Source of the DNA: CAXTPV01 sp965276715
GTDB lineage: Bacteria > Pseudomonadota > Alphaproteobacteria > Acetobacterales > Acetobacteraceae
DNA: 64,000 bases
Assembly (NCBI GenBank): GCA_965276715.1
Contig: OZ255622.1
Coordinates: forward strand, 1,488,001 to 1,552,000
Reading direction: 5' to 3'
In this document: positions 36,664-45,209 of the stretch, one piece after another
Layout: every line of letters starts with the position of its first letter
Numbering within the stretch: position 1 is the first letter of the stretch
Program-made: the position numbers and the translations under genes
The notes under the pieces: model-generated
Told to the model about the DNA's origin: nothing
Database searches by the model: none
What the model saw: the letters and a program-made list of their open reading frames with translations, nothing else

Positions 36664-37761
36664 ATGGCTTCACTGTTCGATCCGATCCGTCTGGGGGCCA
36701 TCGAGGCGCCGAACCGGATCCTGATGGCGCCGCTGACGCGGGGGCGGGCCACACGGCGGCATGTGCCGACCGCGCCGATGGCGACGTATTACGCGCAGCG
36801 TGCGTCGGCGGGCCTGATCATCACCGAGGCGACGGGGATCAGCCAGGAGGGCCTGGGCTGGCCGTACGCGCCGGGGATCTGGTCGGACGAGCAGGTGGAG
36901 GCGTGGCGGCCGGTGGTGCGCTCGGTGCACGAGGCGGGTGGGCGGATCGTGTGCCAGCTCTGGCACATGGGCCGGCTGGTGCATCCGGATCTGATCGGGG
37001 GGGCCAAGCCGGTCTCGTCGTCGGCGACGACCGGGCCGGACCGTGCCTACACCTATGACGGCAGGAAGCCGTATGTGGAGGCGCGCGCGCTGCCGCTCGA
37101 CGAGATCCCTCGCCTGCTGGCGGATTACAGCAATGCGGCGTCGAACGCGGTGGCGGCGGGCTTCGACGGGGTCGAGATCCACGCGGCGAACGGGTATCTG
37201 CTCGACCAGTTCCTGCGGTCGAATGCGAATTTCCGTGACGATCGGTATGGCGGTCCGGTCGAGAACCGGGTCCGGCTGCTGCTCGAAGTCGCGGAGACCG
37301 TGGTCGGTGTGGTGGGCGCGGACCGGACGGGCGTGCGGCTGTCGCCCAACGGGCCGACCCAGGGTGTCGACGACGACGATCCGGAGACGCTGTTCGGGCT
37401 CGCGGCGAGCGGCCTGTCGGGGCTGCGTCTGGCCTTCCTGGAGCTGCGCGAACCGGGGCCGGAGGGGACGTTCGGCAAGGCGGCCCGGCCTCCCGTCGCG
37501 CCGACGATCAAGGCGGCCTTCGGCGGCCCGGTGGTGTTGAACTCGGATTACGACGGGGCGAGCGGCCAGCGGGCGCTCGACGAGGGGTTGGCGGACGCGA
37601 TCGCGTTCGGGCGGACGTTCCTCGCCAATCCGGATCTGCCGGCGAGGATCAAGGCCGGCGCGCCGCTGAACAAGGACAACATCAAGACCTGGTACAGCCA
37701 GGGCGAAGAGGGATATGTGGATTATCCGACGATGGGTGCGGCGGCGAAAGCCGCCGAGTAG
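36664..37761 (+). CDS. Alkene reductase, Old Yellow Enzyme family
   Basis: A 365-residue FMN-dependent NAD(P)H oxidoreductase reducing activated C=C bonds (NemA/OYE type). Signatures: FDPIRLGAIEAPNRILMAPL, TRGRAT, TYYAQRASAGLIITEATGIS, CQLWHMGRLVHP, AGFDGVEIHAANGYLLDQFL, YGGPVENRVRLLLEV and the C-terminal FMN phosphate site AFGRTFLANPDLPAR. The catalytic HAAN pair is present. The start at 36664 is the first ATG matching the family N-terminus. It is followed by a strong terminator, so probably monocistronic. Confidence 0.94.
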   Translation: MASLFDPIRLGAIEAPNRILMAPLTRGRATRRHVPTAPMATYYAQRASAGLIITEATGISQEGLGWPYAPGIWSDEQVEAWRPVVRSVHEAGGRIVCQLWHMGRLVHPDLIGGAKPVSSSATTGPDRAYTYDGRKPYVEARALPLDEIPRLLADYSNAASNAVAAGFDGVEIHAANGYLLDQFLRSNANFRDDRYGGPVENRVRLLLEVAETVVGVVGADRTGVRLSPNGPTQGVDDDDPETLFGLAASGLSGLRLAFLELREPGPEGTFGKAARPPVAPTIKAAFGGPVVLNSDYDGASGQRALDEGLADAIAFGRTFLANPDLPARIKAGAPLNKDNIKTWYSQGEEGYVDYPTMGAAAKAAE

Positions 37762-37771
37762 CGCCGGGGGT

Positions 37772-37800
37772 CCGGGGGCCGGCCGCGGCCCCCGGGTCTT
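37772..37800 (+). terminator. GC-rich hairpin with T tract
   Basis: Stem CCGGGGGCC/GGCCCCCGG (37772-37795) followed by GTCTTT, ten bases after the Old Yellow Enzyme stop. It can also serve the convergent lipoprotein gene. Confidence 0.65.
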
Positions 37801-37810
37801 TATGGTGGGA

Positions 37811-38206
37811 TCAACCCTGGGCCTTGGCGGCAATCGGGACCGCGAATGTCCTGGGGTAGATCCACATCGCGCCCGAGATGGCATCGATCGGGTAGCCGAG
37901 CGGATATTCGACGATGGACAGGTTCGAGTAGGTCGACTTCAGGACCGCGGTCGCCAATTGCCGATCGGGCGCCTGGCAACTGACCTCGATGTTCTTCTTG
38001 CTTTTGGGGACATGAACGGTCGCGGGCGTATTGACCGCCACGTCGACGCCGTCGCCGCCTGTCAGGTGGCATATGGCGCTCGGCGCGCCGGGCGTGCTGA
38101 TGGCGACCTGCTGGCTGGTTCCGGCGAGGATGGTCGAGCAGGCCGCGAGAAGCCCGCCTGCCGAGATGACGGACATCCTGATGGCCGCATTGAGTGGTGA
38201 TTTCAT
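37811..38206 (-). CDS. Small lipoprotein
   Basis: A 131-residue protein starting at 38206 (MKSPLNAAIRMSVISAGG) with the lipobox LLAAC about residue 21. The mature part TILAGTSQQVAISTPGAPSA, ICHLTGGDG, TVHVPKSKKNIEVSC is an Ig-like beta-rich domain seen in small proteobacterial lipoproteins of unknown function. Convergent with the Old Yellow Enzyme gene, and reads away from the MarR regulator with a shared intergenic region. Confidence 0.75.
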   Translation of the reverse strand: MKSPLNAAIRMSVISAGGLLAACSTILAGTSQQVAISTPGAPSAICHLTGGDGVDVAVNTPATVHVPKSKKNIEVSCQAPDRQLATAVLKSTYSNLSIVEYPLGYPIDAISGAMWIYPRTFAVPIAAKAQG

Positions 38207-38231
38207 GATCGATCCCGTCGTTGATGCTTTA

Positions 38232-38255
38232 CACATAAAGTATGTTAGCTATGTG
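38232..38255. promoter_or_regulatory. Candidate MarR operator
   Basis: Inverted repeat CACATA (38232-38237) and TATGTG (38250-38255) in the AT-richer stretch between the lipoprotein and the MarR gene. Symmetry and position suggest an autoregulatory site. Not tested against a motif library. Confidence 0.4.
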
Positions 38256-38305
38256 AGTGGATCGATCCCGTTGGCAAGTGGCGATTTCGTGATGGGGGGT
38301 TGCCG

Positions 38306-38821
38306 ATGACGACGCGAAACATCCCGGAGGCGGCGGGCCAGCCGGCGCTCGAGGCGATCCGCGACGCGAGTGCGTTGGGCGGCCCCGATCATGCGGTCGG
38401 GTTCTGGATCTGGCGTGTGTCGCTGGCGTATCAGCGGCGCGCGGAGGCGACGCTGAAGGAGCACGATCTCACGCACCTGCAGTTCCTGATGCTGGTTCTG
38501 AGCAGTTGGTTGAGCCTGACGGCGCCGCCGGTCAGGCAGCGGGACCTGGTCGCGCTGAGCGGGGTTCAGGACGCGCAGGTGTCGTTGATGATCAAGGCGC
38601 TGAAGGCGAAGGGGCTGGTGGCGCAGCAGGCGAGCCGGGACGACACGCGGGTGCGGCTGATCGTGGTGACGGTGGAGGGGGCGCGCGTTCTGGCGCGGAC
38701 GGCGCCGATGATGAGCGCGCTGCAGCGGGAGCTTTGGCCGGATGGCGAGGAGACGGGGCGACTGCTTCGAACGCTGCACGATGCGATCGCGCGGTGGAAG
38801 AAGGGGGTCGGGCCGGTATGA
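38306..38821 (+). CDS. MarR-family transcriptional regulator
   Basis: A 171-residue winged-helix regulator. The start MTTRNIPEAAGQPAL at 38306 is preferred over TTG two codons upstream. Winged-helix part: HLQFLMLVLSSWLSLTAPPV, RQRDLVALSGVQDAQVSLMI, KALKAKGLVAQQASRDDTRV with the wing RDDTRVRLIVVT. MarR proteins are usually phenolic- or oxidant-responsive repressors. The target is likely itself and perhaps the divergent lipoprotein gene. Confidence 0.88.
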   Translation: MTTRNIPEAAGQPALEAIRDASALGGPDHAVGFWIWRVSLAYQRRAEATLKEHDLTHLQFLMLVLSSWLSLTAPPVRQRDLVALSGVQDAQVSLMIKALKAKGLVAQQASRDDTRVRLIVVTVEGARVLARTAPMMSALQRELWPDGEETGRLLRTLHDAIARWKKGVGPV

Positions 38822-39014
38822 TCGAGTAATCCCAGCTTCCACAGGCGAGCCGTTCGCGCGTTCGGGAGGAGGCCGCCGCCCGGTTCCTCGCTTGGACGAG
38901 AGCAGCTTCATCGCGGGCCGCGGAACGCCCTCCTTTGGCCGGCGCGTAATCCTCGTCGGGGGAACGTCTGGACGGCGTCGAATGGCTGCGACGCGCGACT
39001 GCCAGTTTCGAGCC
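38822..39014. other. No recognisable gene
   Basis: About 190 bases between the MarR gene and the second MITE. A plus-strand scrap reads RLDESSFIAGRGTPSF but does not lead to an identifiable protein. Confidence 0.35.
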
Positions 39015-39129
39015 TAGAGCGTGACCGGCTAAGGTTGACATGAAATGCGAGAGCCGATCACGCTCTAGCCTTTGTTTTGACGAGCAATTTTATCGCCGTG
39101 CTGACGCAACTTGAAGCGATATTGCTCTA
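39015..39129. mobile_element. 111-bp MITE (IS630-like), copy 2
   Basis: The body 39017-39127 is flanked by TA and differs from the copy at 30085-30195 at only a few positions (for example GACCGGCTAAGG against GATCGGTTTAGG). It has the same ends and internal hairpin. It abuts the 3' end of the DUF2306 pseudogene: the right-hand TA and the final TAG of that frame coincide at 39127-39129. Confidence 0.9.
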
Positions 39130-39773
39130 GGCAGACCCTGCCAACCCGCGCCGGGTGGTCAGTTCTCGCCAGTCGAAGGCGACGGTCGGACCGCTCACCG
39201 CAAGAAACGTCACTATGATGTCGACCAGGTTGAAGGTGGCGTCCGACATGTTGGAGTACCCAGGCCAGAAATTAAGGAAGCGCACGCTGATGAAGGTAGA
39301 TGTTACGGCGTAGGATCGGATCATCCATTGTCGGTGCGGGTGATGTGGCGATTGCGGGCAGCGAGAACGGCGAAGAGGGTGCACAAGAACCACGCGGTCG
39401 CTTGAACGGCGGCGCCGGGAAAGAGCGAGCGGTTCCATTCGATCGCGATCGCGCATGGAGCAGCGACCAGGACGGAGCAGGCGTAGATGCGCCCGAGATG
39501 GCGATGGAGCCGAAGATGTCTTTGGCGCAAGCGGTTCGAGAACTGAATTGGGCCGACAAACGTGGCGATGATCCCACCGAGAGCATGCGGAACGAAAAGG
39601 GATCGATCACGGACGAGTTCAAGAAACTGAGCGTGCTCGTCACAACCCTTGGCGAGAAGGATCGGGAGCTCGGTGGAAAAGACGACAGAAATGCCAGCCA
39701 ATCCCATCAAAAGCCAGAGGACAGGCTTGGCCCTTGAACGGCGTGTCTCGCGAGAATGAGGACGCAATGGCAT
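39127..39773 (-). pseudogene. DUF2306-family membrane protein, frameshifted
   Basis: Polytopic membrane protein. From MPLRPHSRETRRSRAKPVLW (39773): LAGISVVFSTELPILLAKGC, PHALGGIIATFVGPIQFSNR, LRQRHLRLHRHLGRIYACSV, typical of DUF2306. Near 39330 the frame changes: ARNRHITRTDN is followed in another frame by WMIRSYAVTSTFISVRFLNF and the end WRELTTRRGLAGSA. A single frameshift separates the halves. The first frame stops at 39321. The final stop codon sits at the MITE edge. Confidence 0.75.
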
Positions 39774-40108
39774 GGAGACGCTTCTCACGCCTGGCCGGAT
39801 CGGCGTCGTGTGGGTGGCGTTCGGGAGGGTCAACCGATGTTCTCCAAGTCCACGCGAATCTGGCCAAGCGTGATCGTCGGGTTTGCCGTCGAGGCGTCCG
39901 AGGTTGATGACAGGCGGTCGCCGGTCTGTTGAGATCGTGGCCTGTCGATCGCAACCTTTCCTCCGTCGCGGAACGAAGCGCTCGCCTCACGGCCCCCGGA
40001 TGTGAAAGGCCGTGAGGGAACCCAGCCCGGCAGCACCGACAGGACTGCGTTGAAGAGTGCCATTCCCAGCGTTGTGGACTGCGCCGCCAGTCCGCTCACG
40101 CGCCGCGA
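39774..40108. other. No intact gene
   Basis: A minus-strand frame at about 39830-40070 (DGGKVAIDRPRSQQTGDRLS) looks coding but has no start or family match. Probably a remnant. The promoter of the TetR gene should lie at the right end. Confidence 0.3.
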
Positions 40109-40837
40109 GTGACAGCAGAACCAGCCGACAACAAATCGGCGGCGATGAAATCCCATTCCTCGTCCAGAGACAGTTCCGAGCGAGGCCGGCCGCTTTGCGC
40201 ATTATTGGAGCCTTCCGGCAGACAGACGGTCCGGCACTACGGAAATCGGTTCGGACGCAGCGAGGAAGCCAGGACGGCGATGATGGAAGCGGTGGACGAT
40301 CTGCTCCTCGAGCGCGGATTTGCTGCGTTGACGATAGAGGCGGTGGCGGCACGCGCTTGCGTCGGCAAGCGGACGATCTATCGTTGGTGGTCGTCGAAGA
40401 TCGACCTGCTGTTCGATGCCTACGTCGACGAAACGAAGGAATAGCTCGAACCGATCGAGCTCGGTGCCTTTCGCGATGACCTCAAGGCGCAACTTCGGCA
40501 GCTGATGACGTTTTTCGGCAAGGCTGGAAACATTGCCATGTTCCGAGCGCTCGTCGGGCAGGCGCAACATGACGAAGCCGTTGCCAGACGCTTCCGGAGC
40601 GAGATCATCGGGCAGCAACTTGAGCGTGACCGCCGCCTTTTCGAGAACGCGCGAGTCCGGGGCGACCTACCTTCCGGTTTGAGGGTCGAGGAAGCGATGG
40701 AGGAGCTGACGGCTCCGTTGTTTCATCGGTTGCTGATTACCGGTCGTCCCTACAGCGCGGATGACGGTGACAAGGCGATAGAAAGGTTTCTTGAGCGCTA
40801 TGAAACCATTTCACCCCAGGCGGGGCGGGGAGGTTGA
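40109..40837 (+). pseudogene. TetR-family regulator with in-frame amber codon
   Basis: N-terminal DNA-binding domain: EEARTAMMEAVDDLLLERGF, AALTIEAVAARACVGKRTIY, RWWSSKIDLLFDAYVDE. After ETKE there is TAG at 40442-40444. The same frame then runs on as LEPIELGAFRDDLKAQLRQL with the C-terminal TetR_C-type domain (NIAMFRALVGQAQHDEAVAR, HRLLITGRPYSADDGDKAIE) to 40837. CAG (Gln) to TAG would explain it. The truncated product would have a DNA-binding domain but no effector/dimer domain. Confidence 0.82.
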
Positions 40838-40897
40838 GCCGGTGCGATCGGGCTGTCCCTCGCTGAGGCTGACGCAGCCGTTCACGTGACACGCTCC

Positions 40898-41947
40898 TAG
40901 AGCCTGATATCTTCAGCCTGACTCGGTGTGGGATTCCGTTTCGGCGTGAAATCTGATTCAAGATGCTGGCTGGGCGGAGGCCAGCATCGATGGGTCGTCC
41001 GTATTCGTTGGACCTGCGCGAGCGGGTTGTGTGTGCTGTCCGCTCTGGGATGAGCTGTGGCGAGGCAGCTGAGCGTTTCGAGATCAGCCACTCTTCTGCG
41101 ATCCGATGGACGCGGCGAGAGCGCGAGACAGGTAGCCCGGCCGCGTTGCCGATGGGAGGCAAGCGACCATTCACATTGGCGGCCGACCTGCCCTGGATCG
41201 CGGCACGTGTGGCTGAGAAGCCCGACATCACCTTGCGTGAGTTGCTGGCAGAGCTGCGCGATCGTGGCGTCAAGGTCAGCTATTTCGGTGTCTGGCACAT
41301 CGTGCGGCGTTCAGGCCTGAGCTTTAAAAAAAAGCGTTCACGCCAGCGAGCAGGATCGTCCGGACGTCGCCCGCCGCCGCGCGCTATGGAGGCGATACCA
41401 GGGCCGGGTTGATGCAGACCGCCTGGTCTTTGTCGACGAGACCTGGGCCAAGACCAACATGACGCCGATCCGCGGGTGGTTCGCCCGCGGCGAACGCCTG
41501 GTGGCCAAGGTGCCGCATGGGCACTGGAAGACACTCACGTTCGTCGCCGGATTGCGATCTGACGGGATCTGCGCGCCGTTCGTGCTCGACGGCCCGATCA
41601 ACGCCGCGAGCTTCCTCGCCTGGGTCGAACAGTGCCTGGTGCCGACGCTCCGGCCCGGCGACGTCGTGGTCGCCGACAACCTCGGCAGCCACAAGGGTGC
41701 CGCGGTCCGTCGTGCCATCCGAGCTGCGGGAGCGAAGTTGATCTTCCTGCCGCCCTACAGCCCGGACCTCAACCCGATCGAGCAGGCCTTCGCCAAACTC
41801 AAGACGCTGTTGCGCAAGGACAACGCACGGACCGTCGAAGACACCTGGAAAAGCATCGGCCGCGTGCTCGACGCCTTCAGTCCAATGGAGTGCACAAACT
41901 ATCTGAGGAACTCAGGATATGCGGCAACCTAAAGCTATCAGGCTCTA
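40898..41947 (+). mobile_element. IS630-family insertion sequence, copy 2 (different subtype)
   Basis: Bounded by TA at 40898-40899 and 41946-41947. Ends GAGCCTGATATCTTCAGCCT on the left and, read inward, GAGCCTGATAGCTTTAGGTT on the right. About 1.05 kb. The inverted repeats differ from copy 1 beyond the first bases, so it is a related but distinct IS. It sits exactly at the stop codon of the downstream (minus-strand) permease gene. Confidence 0.85.
40990..41932 (+). CDS. IS630 transposase, two frames
   Basis: First frame from MGRPYSLDLRERVVCAVRSG with helix-turn-helix MSCGEAAERFEISHSSAIRW, to the A-run of eight at 41326-41333. The homologous continuation (KKSVHASEQDRPDVARRRAL, then RLVFVDETWAKTNM) lies in another frame. 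The second frame has DVVVADNLGSHKG (second Asp intact) and FLPPYSPDLNPIEQAFAKLK (Glu). The DDE triad is complete, so the element may be active if frameshifting at the A-run works. Confidence 0.85.
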
Positions 41948-43090
41948 GGGTTGTGCTTTCGGCGCATGCAAGTGGGCGTGGTGTTCGCAACAAGCGGGCT
42001 GCGTCGGCCCGCGGCGCGAGGCTGCGAAGAGGGCGAGCGCGAGGGCGCCGAACAGCAGGTTGAGCCAGAACGTGGTGTCGAACGAGAACTGGATCATCGT
42101 CGCGCGCAAATCGGGGCGGTGCGGCGGGATCCAGCCGAGCGCGTTGAAGGCGACATCCATGAGCAGCGCGGCCGCGACCATCGTCGCGTAGAACACGGCC
42201 GCGATATAGGCGGCCATCTTCCATCCATAGTAGCGGCGATAGACGTCGAGCAGCGGCAGGACGATCAGGTCGGCGAACAGGAAGGCGAGCACGCCGCCGA
42301 AGCTGACGCCCGAACCCCAGAGCACGGCCGCCATCGGCACGTTGCCGATCGAGCAGACGAAGGACAGCACGGCGACCAGCGGTCCGAGCAGGGCGTTGGC
42401 CGGGACTTGCAGCCATGGGCTGGCGCCCCTGACGAACAGCGCCTGCCAGACGCCGGCCGGCACGAAGACCGCGAGCGCGCCCGCGATCAGGAACCCGATC
42501 ACGAGGTCCTTCCACAGCATCGACCAGTCCATCATGAAGGTCTGGGCGACGCGCACCCAGGTCTCGCGGCGGCCGAGCTTCCGAGCGAGCGTGCCCTGGC
42601 TCGCCATTGCGCCGTGGTCGTGGGCGCCGGGTTCGGCGTGCGCGCGGGCGGCCTCGACGAGGCGGCTCGGATAGGTGAGCCGGACCGCGAGGCTCAGCAG
42701 GACGATCAGCACGACGCCGCCGATCCATTCGCCGGCCATGAACTGCCAGCCCATCAGCAGAGTGAGCACGATGCCGAGCTCGACGACGAGGTTGGTCGAC
42801 GCGAACAGGAAGGCGAGGCTCGGGATCAGGGCGCCGCCCTTCTTGAACAGGGTCCGGCTGACGGAGGCGGCTGCATAAGAGCAGCTCGAACTCGCGGCGC
42901 CGGCCGCGGTGGCGAGTGCCACTTCGCGCACGCCGTTGCGGCCGATGGCGGCGATGATCGCGTCGCGCGAGACCAGCACCTGCAGCAGCGCCGAGATGGC
43001 GAAACCGAGCACGAGGCTCCAGCCGACCTGCCAGGACATGCCGAGCGCCATGCGCAGCGCGTCGGCGATCCGGGTCAGGAGTTCAACCAT
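41945..43090 (-). CDS. Permease of the DUF318/SO_0444 metal-efflux type
   Basis: A 381-residue polytopic membrane protein of the predicted permease family PF03773, members of which export copper, zinc or arsenic compounds. Signatures: SALLQVLVSRDAIIAAIGRN, AAGAASSSCSYAAASVSRTL (conserved Ser/Cys-rich helix), LIPSLAFLFASTNLVVELGI and, in the second half, SFVCSIGNVPMAAVLWGSGV. The His/Cys-rich tail CCEHHAHLHAP suits metal binding. Its 5' end overlaps the CueR-like regulator gene by eight bases. The TAG stop coincides with the edge of IS630 copy 2, whose insertion kept the stop. Confidence 0.88.
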   Translation of the reverse strand: MVELLTRIADALRMALGMSWQVGWSLVLGFAISALLQVLVSRDAIIAAIGRNGVREVALATAAGAASSSCSYAAASVSRTLFKKGGALIPSLAFLFASTNLVVELGIVLTLLMGWQFMAGEWIGGVVLIVLLSLAVRLTYPSRLVEAARAHAEPGAHDHGAMASQGTLARKLGRRETWVRVAQTFMMDWSMLWKDLVIGFLIAGALAVFVPAGVWQALFVRGASPWLQVPANALLGPLVAVLSFVCSIGNVPMAAVLWGSGVSFGGVLAFLFADLIVLPLLDVYRRYYGWKMAAYIAAVFYATMVAAALLMDVAFNALGWIPPHRPDLRATMIQFSFDTTFWLNLLFGALALALFAASRRGPTQPACCEHHAHLHAPKAQP

Positions 43091-43535
43091 GGGCCGGTCT
43101 CCGGTCTGGACGGTCGTCGGACAGCTCGTCGAGGATCGGGCATTCTGGCCGGTGATCGCCGTGGCATTGTGCGGCCACGCGCTCGAGCGCCGTCTTCATC
43201 CGCCGCATGTCCTCGATCCGGCGGTCGAGATCGGCGACGTGCCGCAGTGCGAGGGATTTGACGTCGGCGCTGCTGCGCGCCGGCTCCTGCCAGAGGGCGA
43301 GCAGGCGGCCGATCTCCTCGATCGAGAAGCCGAGGCCGCGAGCGCGCGCGACGAAGCGCAGCGTCCGGATGGCGGCGTCGTCGTAGTGCCGGTAGTTGGC
43401 GGCGGACCGGACCGGTGGTGCGACCAGTCCGATGCTCTCGTAGTAGCGGATCATCTTGGCGGACACGCCGGAGAGCGCGGCCGCGCGTCCGATCGGGCAT
43501 GCCTCGGTGGGTCCGGTCGTCGCGGGCGCGTCCAT
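43083..43535 (-). CDS. MerR-family copper-type regulator (CueR/HmrR-like)
   Basis: A 150-residue regulator. The start MDAPATTGPTEACPIGRAAA (43535) precedes the MerR helix-turn-helix (LSGVSAKMIRYYESIGLVAP, ANYRHYDD). The long dimer helix is followed by CHGDHRPEC, a C-x7-C loop like the Cu(I)-binding loop of CueR/HmrR. It should activate the overlapping permease gene in response to Cu(I) or a similar monovalent ion. The start is chosen for the family N-terminus; a longer frame begins at 43577. Confidence 0.88.
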   Translation of the reverse strand: MDAPATTGPTEACPIGRAAALSGVSAKMIRYYESIGLVAPPVRSAANYRHYDDAAIRTLRFVARARGLGFSIEEIGRLLALWQEPARSSADVKSLALRHVADLDRRIEDMRRMKTALERVAAQCHGDHRPECPILDELSDDRPDRRPAHG

Positions 43536-43644
43536 GGTCTGCCTTCCTCGTCGGAGACGGACGATAAGGCTTCCCATATTTGGAAGGTCAAGAGGCGCGC
43601 GGGTATGGTTTGAATAGGGTCGTGGCCTATGCTATCGGGCGCGG

Positions 43645-43923
43645 ATGGCGCACACCGTCCGTGACAAGCAGAAGCTGCTCGCGCGCACGCGGCGGATCAG
43701 GGGCCAGGTCGAGGCCGTCGAGCGGGCGCTGGAGAACGAGACCGGCTGCGAGACGGTCATGCACCTGCTGGCGAGCACACGGGCTGCGATGGCGGGACTG
43801 ATGGCTGAAATCGTCGAGGACCATGTCCTTACGCACCTCGTCGACGCGGAGGCACATCCCGGCGCACTGAACGAAGAGGCCGCCGAGCAACTGCTCGCGG
43901 TCGTCCGCACCTACCTGAAGTGA
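43645..43923 (+). CDS. dmeR: Metal-sensing repressor DmeR (CsoR/RcnR family)
   Basis: A 92-residue all-helical repressor of the DUF156 family. By counting residues from the start, His3, Cys35, His60 and His64 are all present (MAHTV; NETGCETVMH; EDHVLTH). This is the Ni/Co ligand set described for RcnR; FrmR-type formaldehyde sensors lack His64. The gene is seven bases before a CDF exporter gene, the dmeR-dmeF arrangement of rhizobia. It is predicted to repress dmeF until Ni(II) or Co(II) binds. Confidence 0.88.
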   Translation: MAHTVRDKQKLLARTRRIRGQVEAVERALENETGCETVMHLLASTRAAMAGLMAEIVEDHVLTHLVDAEAHPGALNEEAAEQLLAVVRTYLK

Positions 43924-43930
43924 GGGTTCC

Positions 43931-45157
43931 ATGGACACGAACCTGACGTCCGACGCGGCGCACAGCCACGTCTTCCTTGGCGAGGGCCACTCGGGCGCCG
44001 CGCGACGCACCTGGATCGTGATCTGGCTGTGCGGCGCGATGATGGCGCTGGAGATCGTGGGCGGATGGCTGTTCGGATCGATCGCGCTGGTGGCCGACGG
44101 CCTGCACATGTCGACCCATGCGGGGGCGCTGCTGCTGGCGGCGCTGGCCTACACCTACGCCCGCCGGCACGCCGGCGATCCGCGGTTCAGCTTCGGGACC
44201 GGCAAGCTGGGGGATCTGGCCGGCTTCACCTCGGCGGTCGTGCTGGCGATGATCGCGATCCTGATCGGCGAGCAGGCGGTGAGCCGCATCTTCTCGCCGG
44301 TGCCGATCCATTTCGGGGAGGCGATCCCGATCGCGGCACTCGGCCTCTGCGTGAACCTGGCCTCCGCCTGGCTGCTGTCGGGCGGTCATCATCACGGTCG
44401 CGAACACGGCCACGGACACGGACACGGCCATGGGCACGACGACGAGCATCGGATCGCGACCGCCGCCGGCACGATGATGCTGCGCGTGTTCGAGGACGGC
44501 CATCCGCCGGTGTTCCGTCTCGAGACGGTGGATGCAGGGGTGGCCGCCGGGGTCGAGATCGAGACGGTGCGTCCGGATGGCGCGCGCCAGTCCTTCACGA
44601 TGGAGGACCGGGGAGGCTTCCTGCAGAGCGTCGAGGAGATCCCCGAGCCGCACGCCTTCATCGCCCGCGTGCGCATCGGCGGTTCCGATCACGAGGTCCG
44701 GTTCGAGGAGCACGCGCACGGACATGGCAGGGCGCATCGCGACAACAACCTGCGCGCGGCGCTGATCCATGTGATGGCGGATGCGGCGGTGTCGGTCCTG
44801 GTCATCGTGGGCCTGCTGCTGGCGCGCGCGTTCGGCTGGCTGTGGATGGATCCGCTGGCGGGCATCGCCGGCGCCGCGGTGATCGCGAGCTGGTCGTATG
44901 GGCTGATCCGCGACACCGGCGGCATCCTGCTCGACATGAACCCGGATCGCGGTGTGGAGCGCGGCATCAGGCGTACGGTCGAGGCCGAGGGCGACGCGCT
45001 GACCGACCTGCATGTCTGGCGGCTCGGTCCGGGGCATCTCGGCGCGATCATCGCGGTCCGGACCCGGCAATCGCGCGACGGCGATTTCTACCGGGCGCGG
45101 CTTGCCCGTTTCGCGTCGCTCTCGCACGTGACCGTCGAGGTCCAGCGGGCGGTCTGA
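43931..45157 (+). CDS. dmeF: CDF-family Co/Ni exporter DmeF
   Basis: A 408-residue cation diffusion facilitator. N-terminal HSHVFLGEGHSGAARRTWIV then the first metal site VADGLHMSTHAGALLLAALA (D-x3-H type). A His-rich cytoplasmic loop (GGHHHGREHGHGHGHGHGHD) and a second His-rich stretch (HAHGHGRAHRD) flank a roughly 95-residue insertion typical of DmeF. Then LIHVMADAAVSVLVIVGLLL (H-x3-D site). Proton-driven export of Co/Ni from the cytoplasm is expected. Co-transcribed with dmeR. Confidence 0.92.
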   Translation: MDTNLTSDAAHSHVFLGEGHSGAARRTWIVIWLCGAMMALEIVGGWLFGSIALVADGLHMSTHAGALLLAALAYTYARRHAGDPRFSFGTGKLGDLAGFTSAVVLAMIAILIGEQAVSRIFSPVPIHFGEAIPIAALGLCVNLASAWLLSGGHHHGREHGHGHGHGHGHDDEHRIATAAGTMMLRVFEDGHPPVFRLETVDAGVAAGVEIETVRPDGARQSFTMEDRGGFLQSVEEIPEPHAFIARVRIGGSDHEVRFEEHAHGHGRAHRDNNLRAALIHVMADAAVSVLVIVGLLLARAFGWLWMDPLAGIAGAAVIASWSYGLIRDTGGILLDMNPDRGVERGIRRTVEAEGDALTDLHVWRLGPGHLGAIIAVRTRQSRDGDFYRARLARFASLSHVTVEVQRAV

Positions 45158-45209
45158 TCTCCTTCAAACCGGTGGCATTTCAGGGGCCGGGACACTAGCG
45201 TCCCCGCGC

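Noticed and set aside
4861..40444. Stop-codon recoding as the explanation for the in-frame stops
   Set aside because: Intact genes in the window end normally with all three stop codons, and the affected genes are mostly mobile or accessory. Pseudogene decay is simpler.
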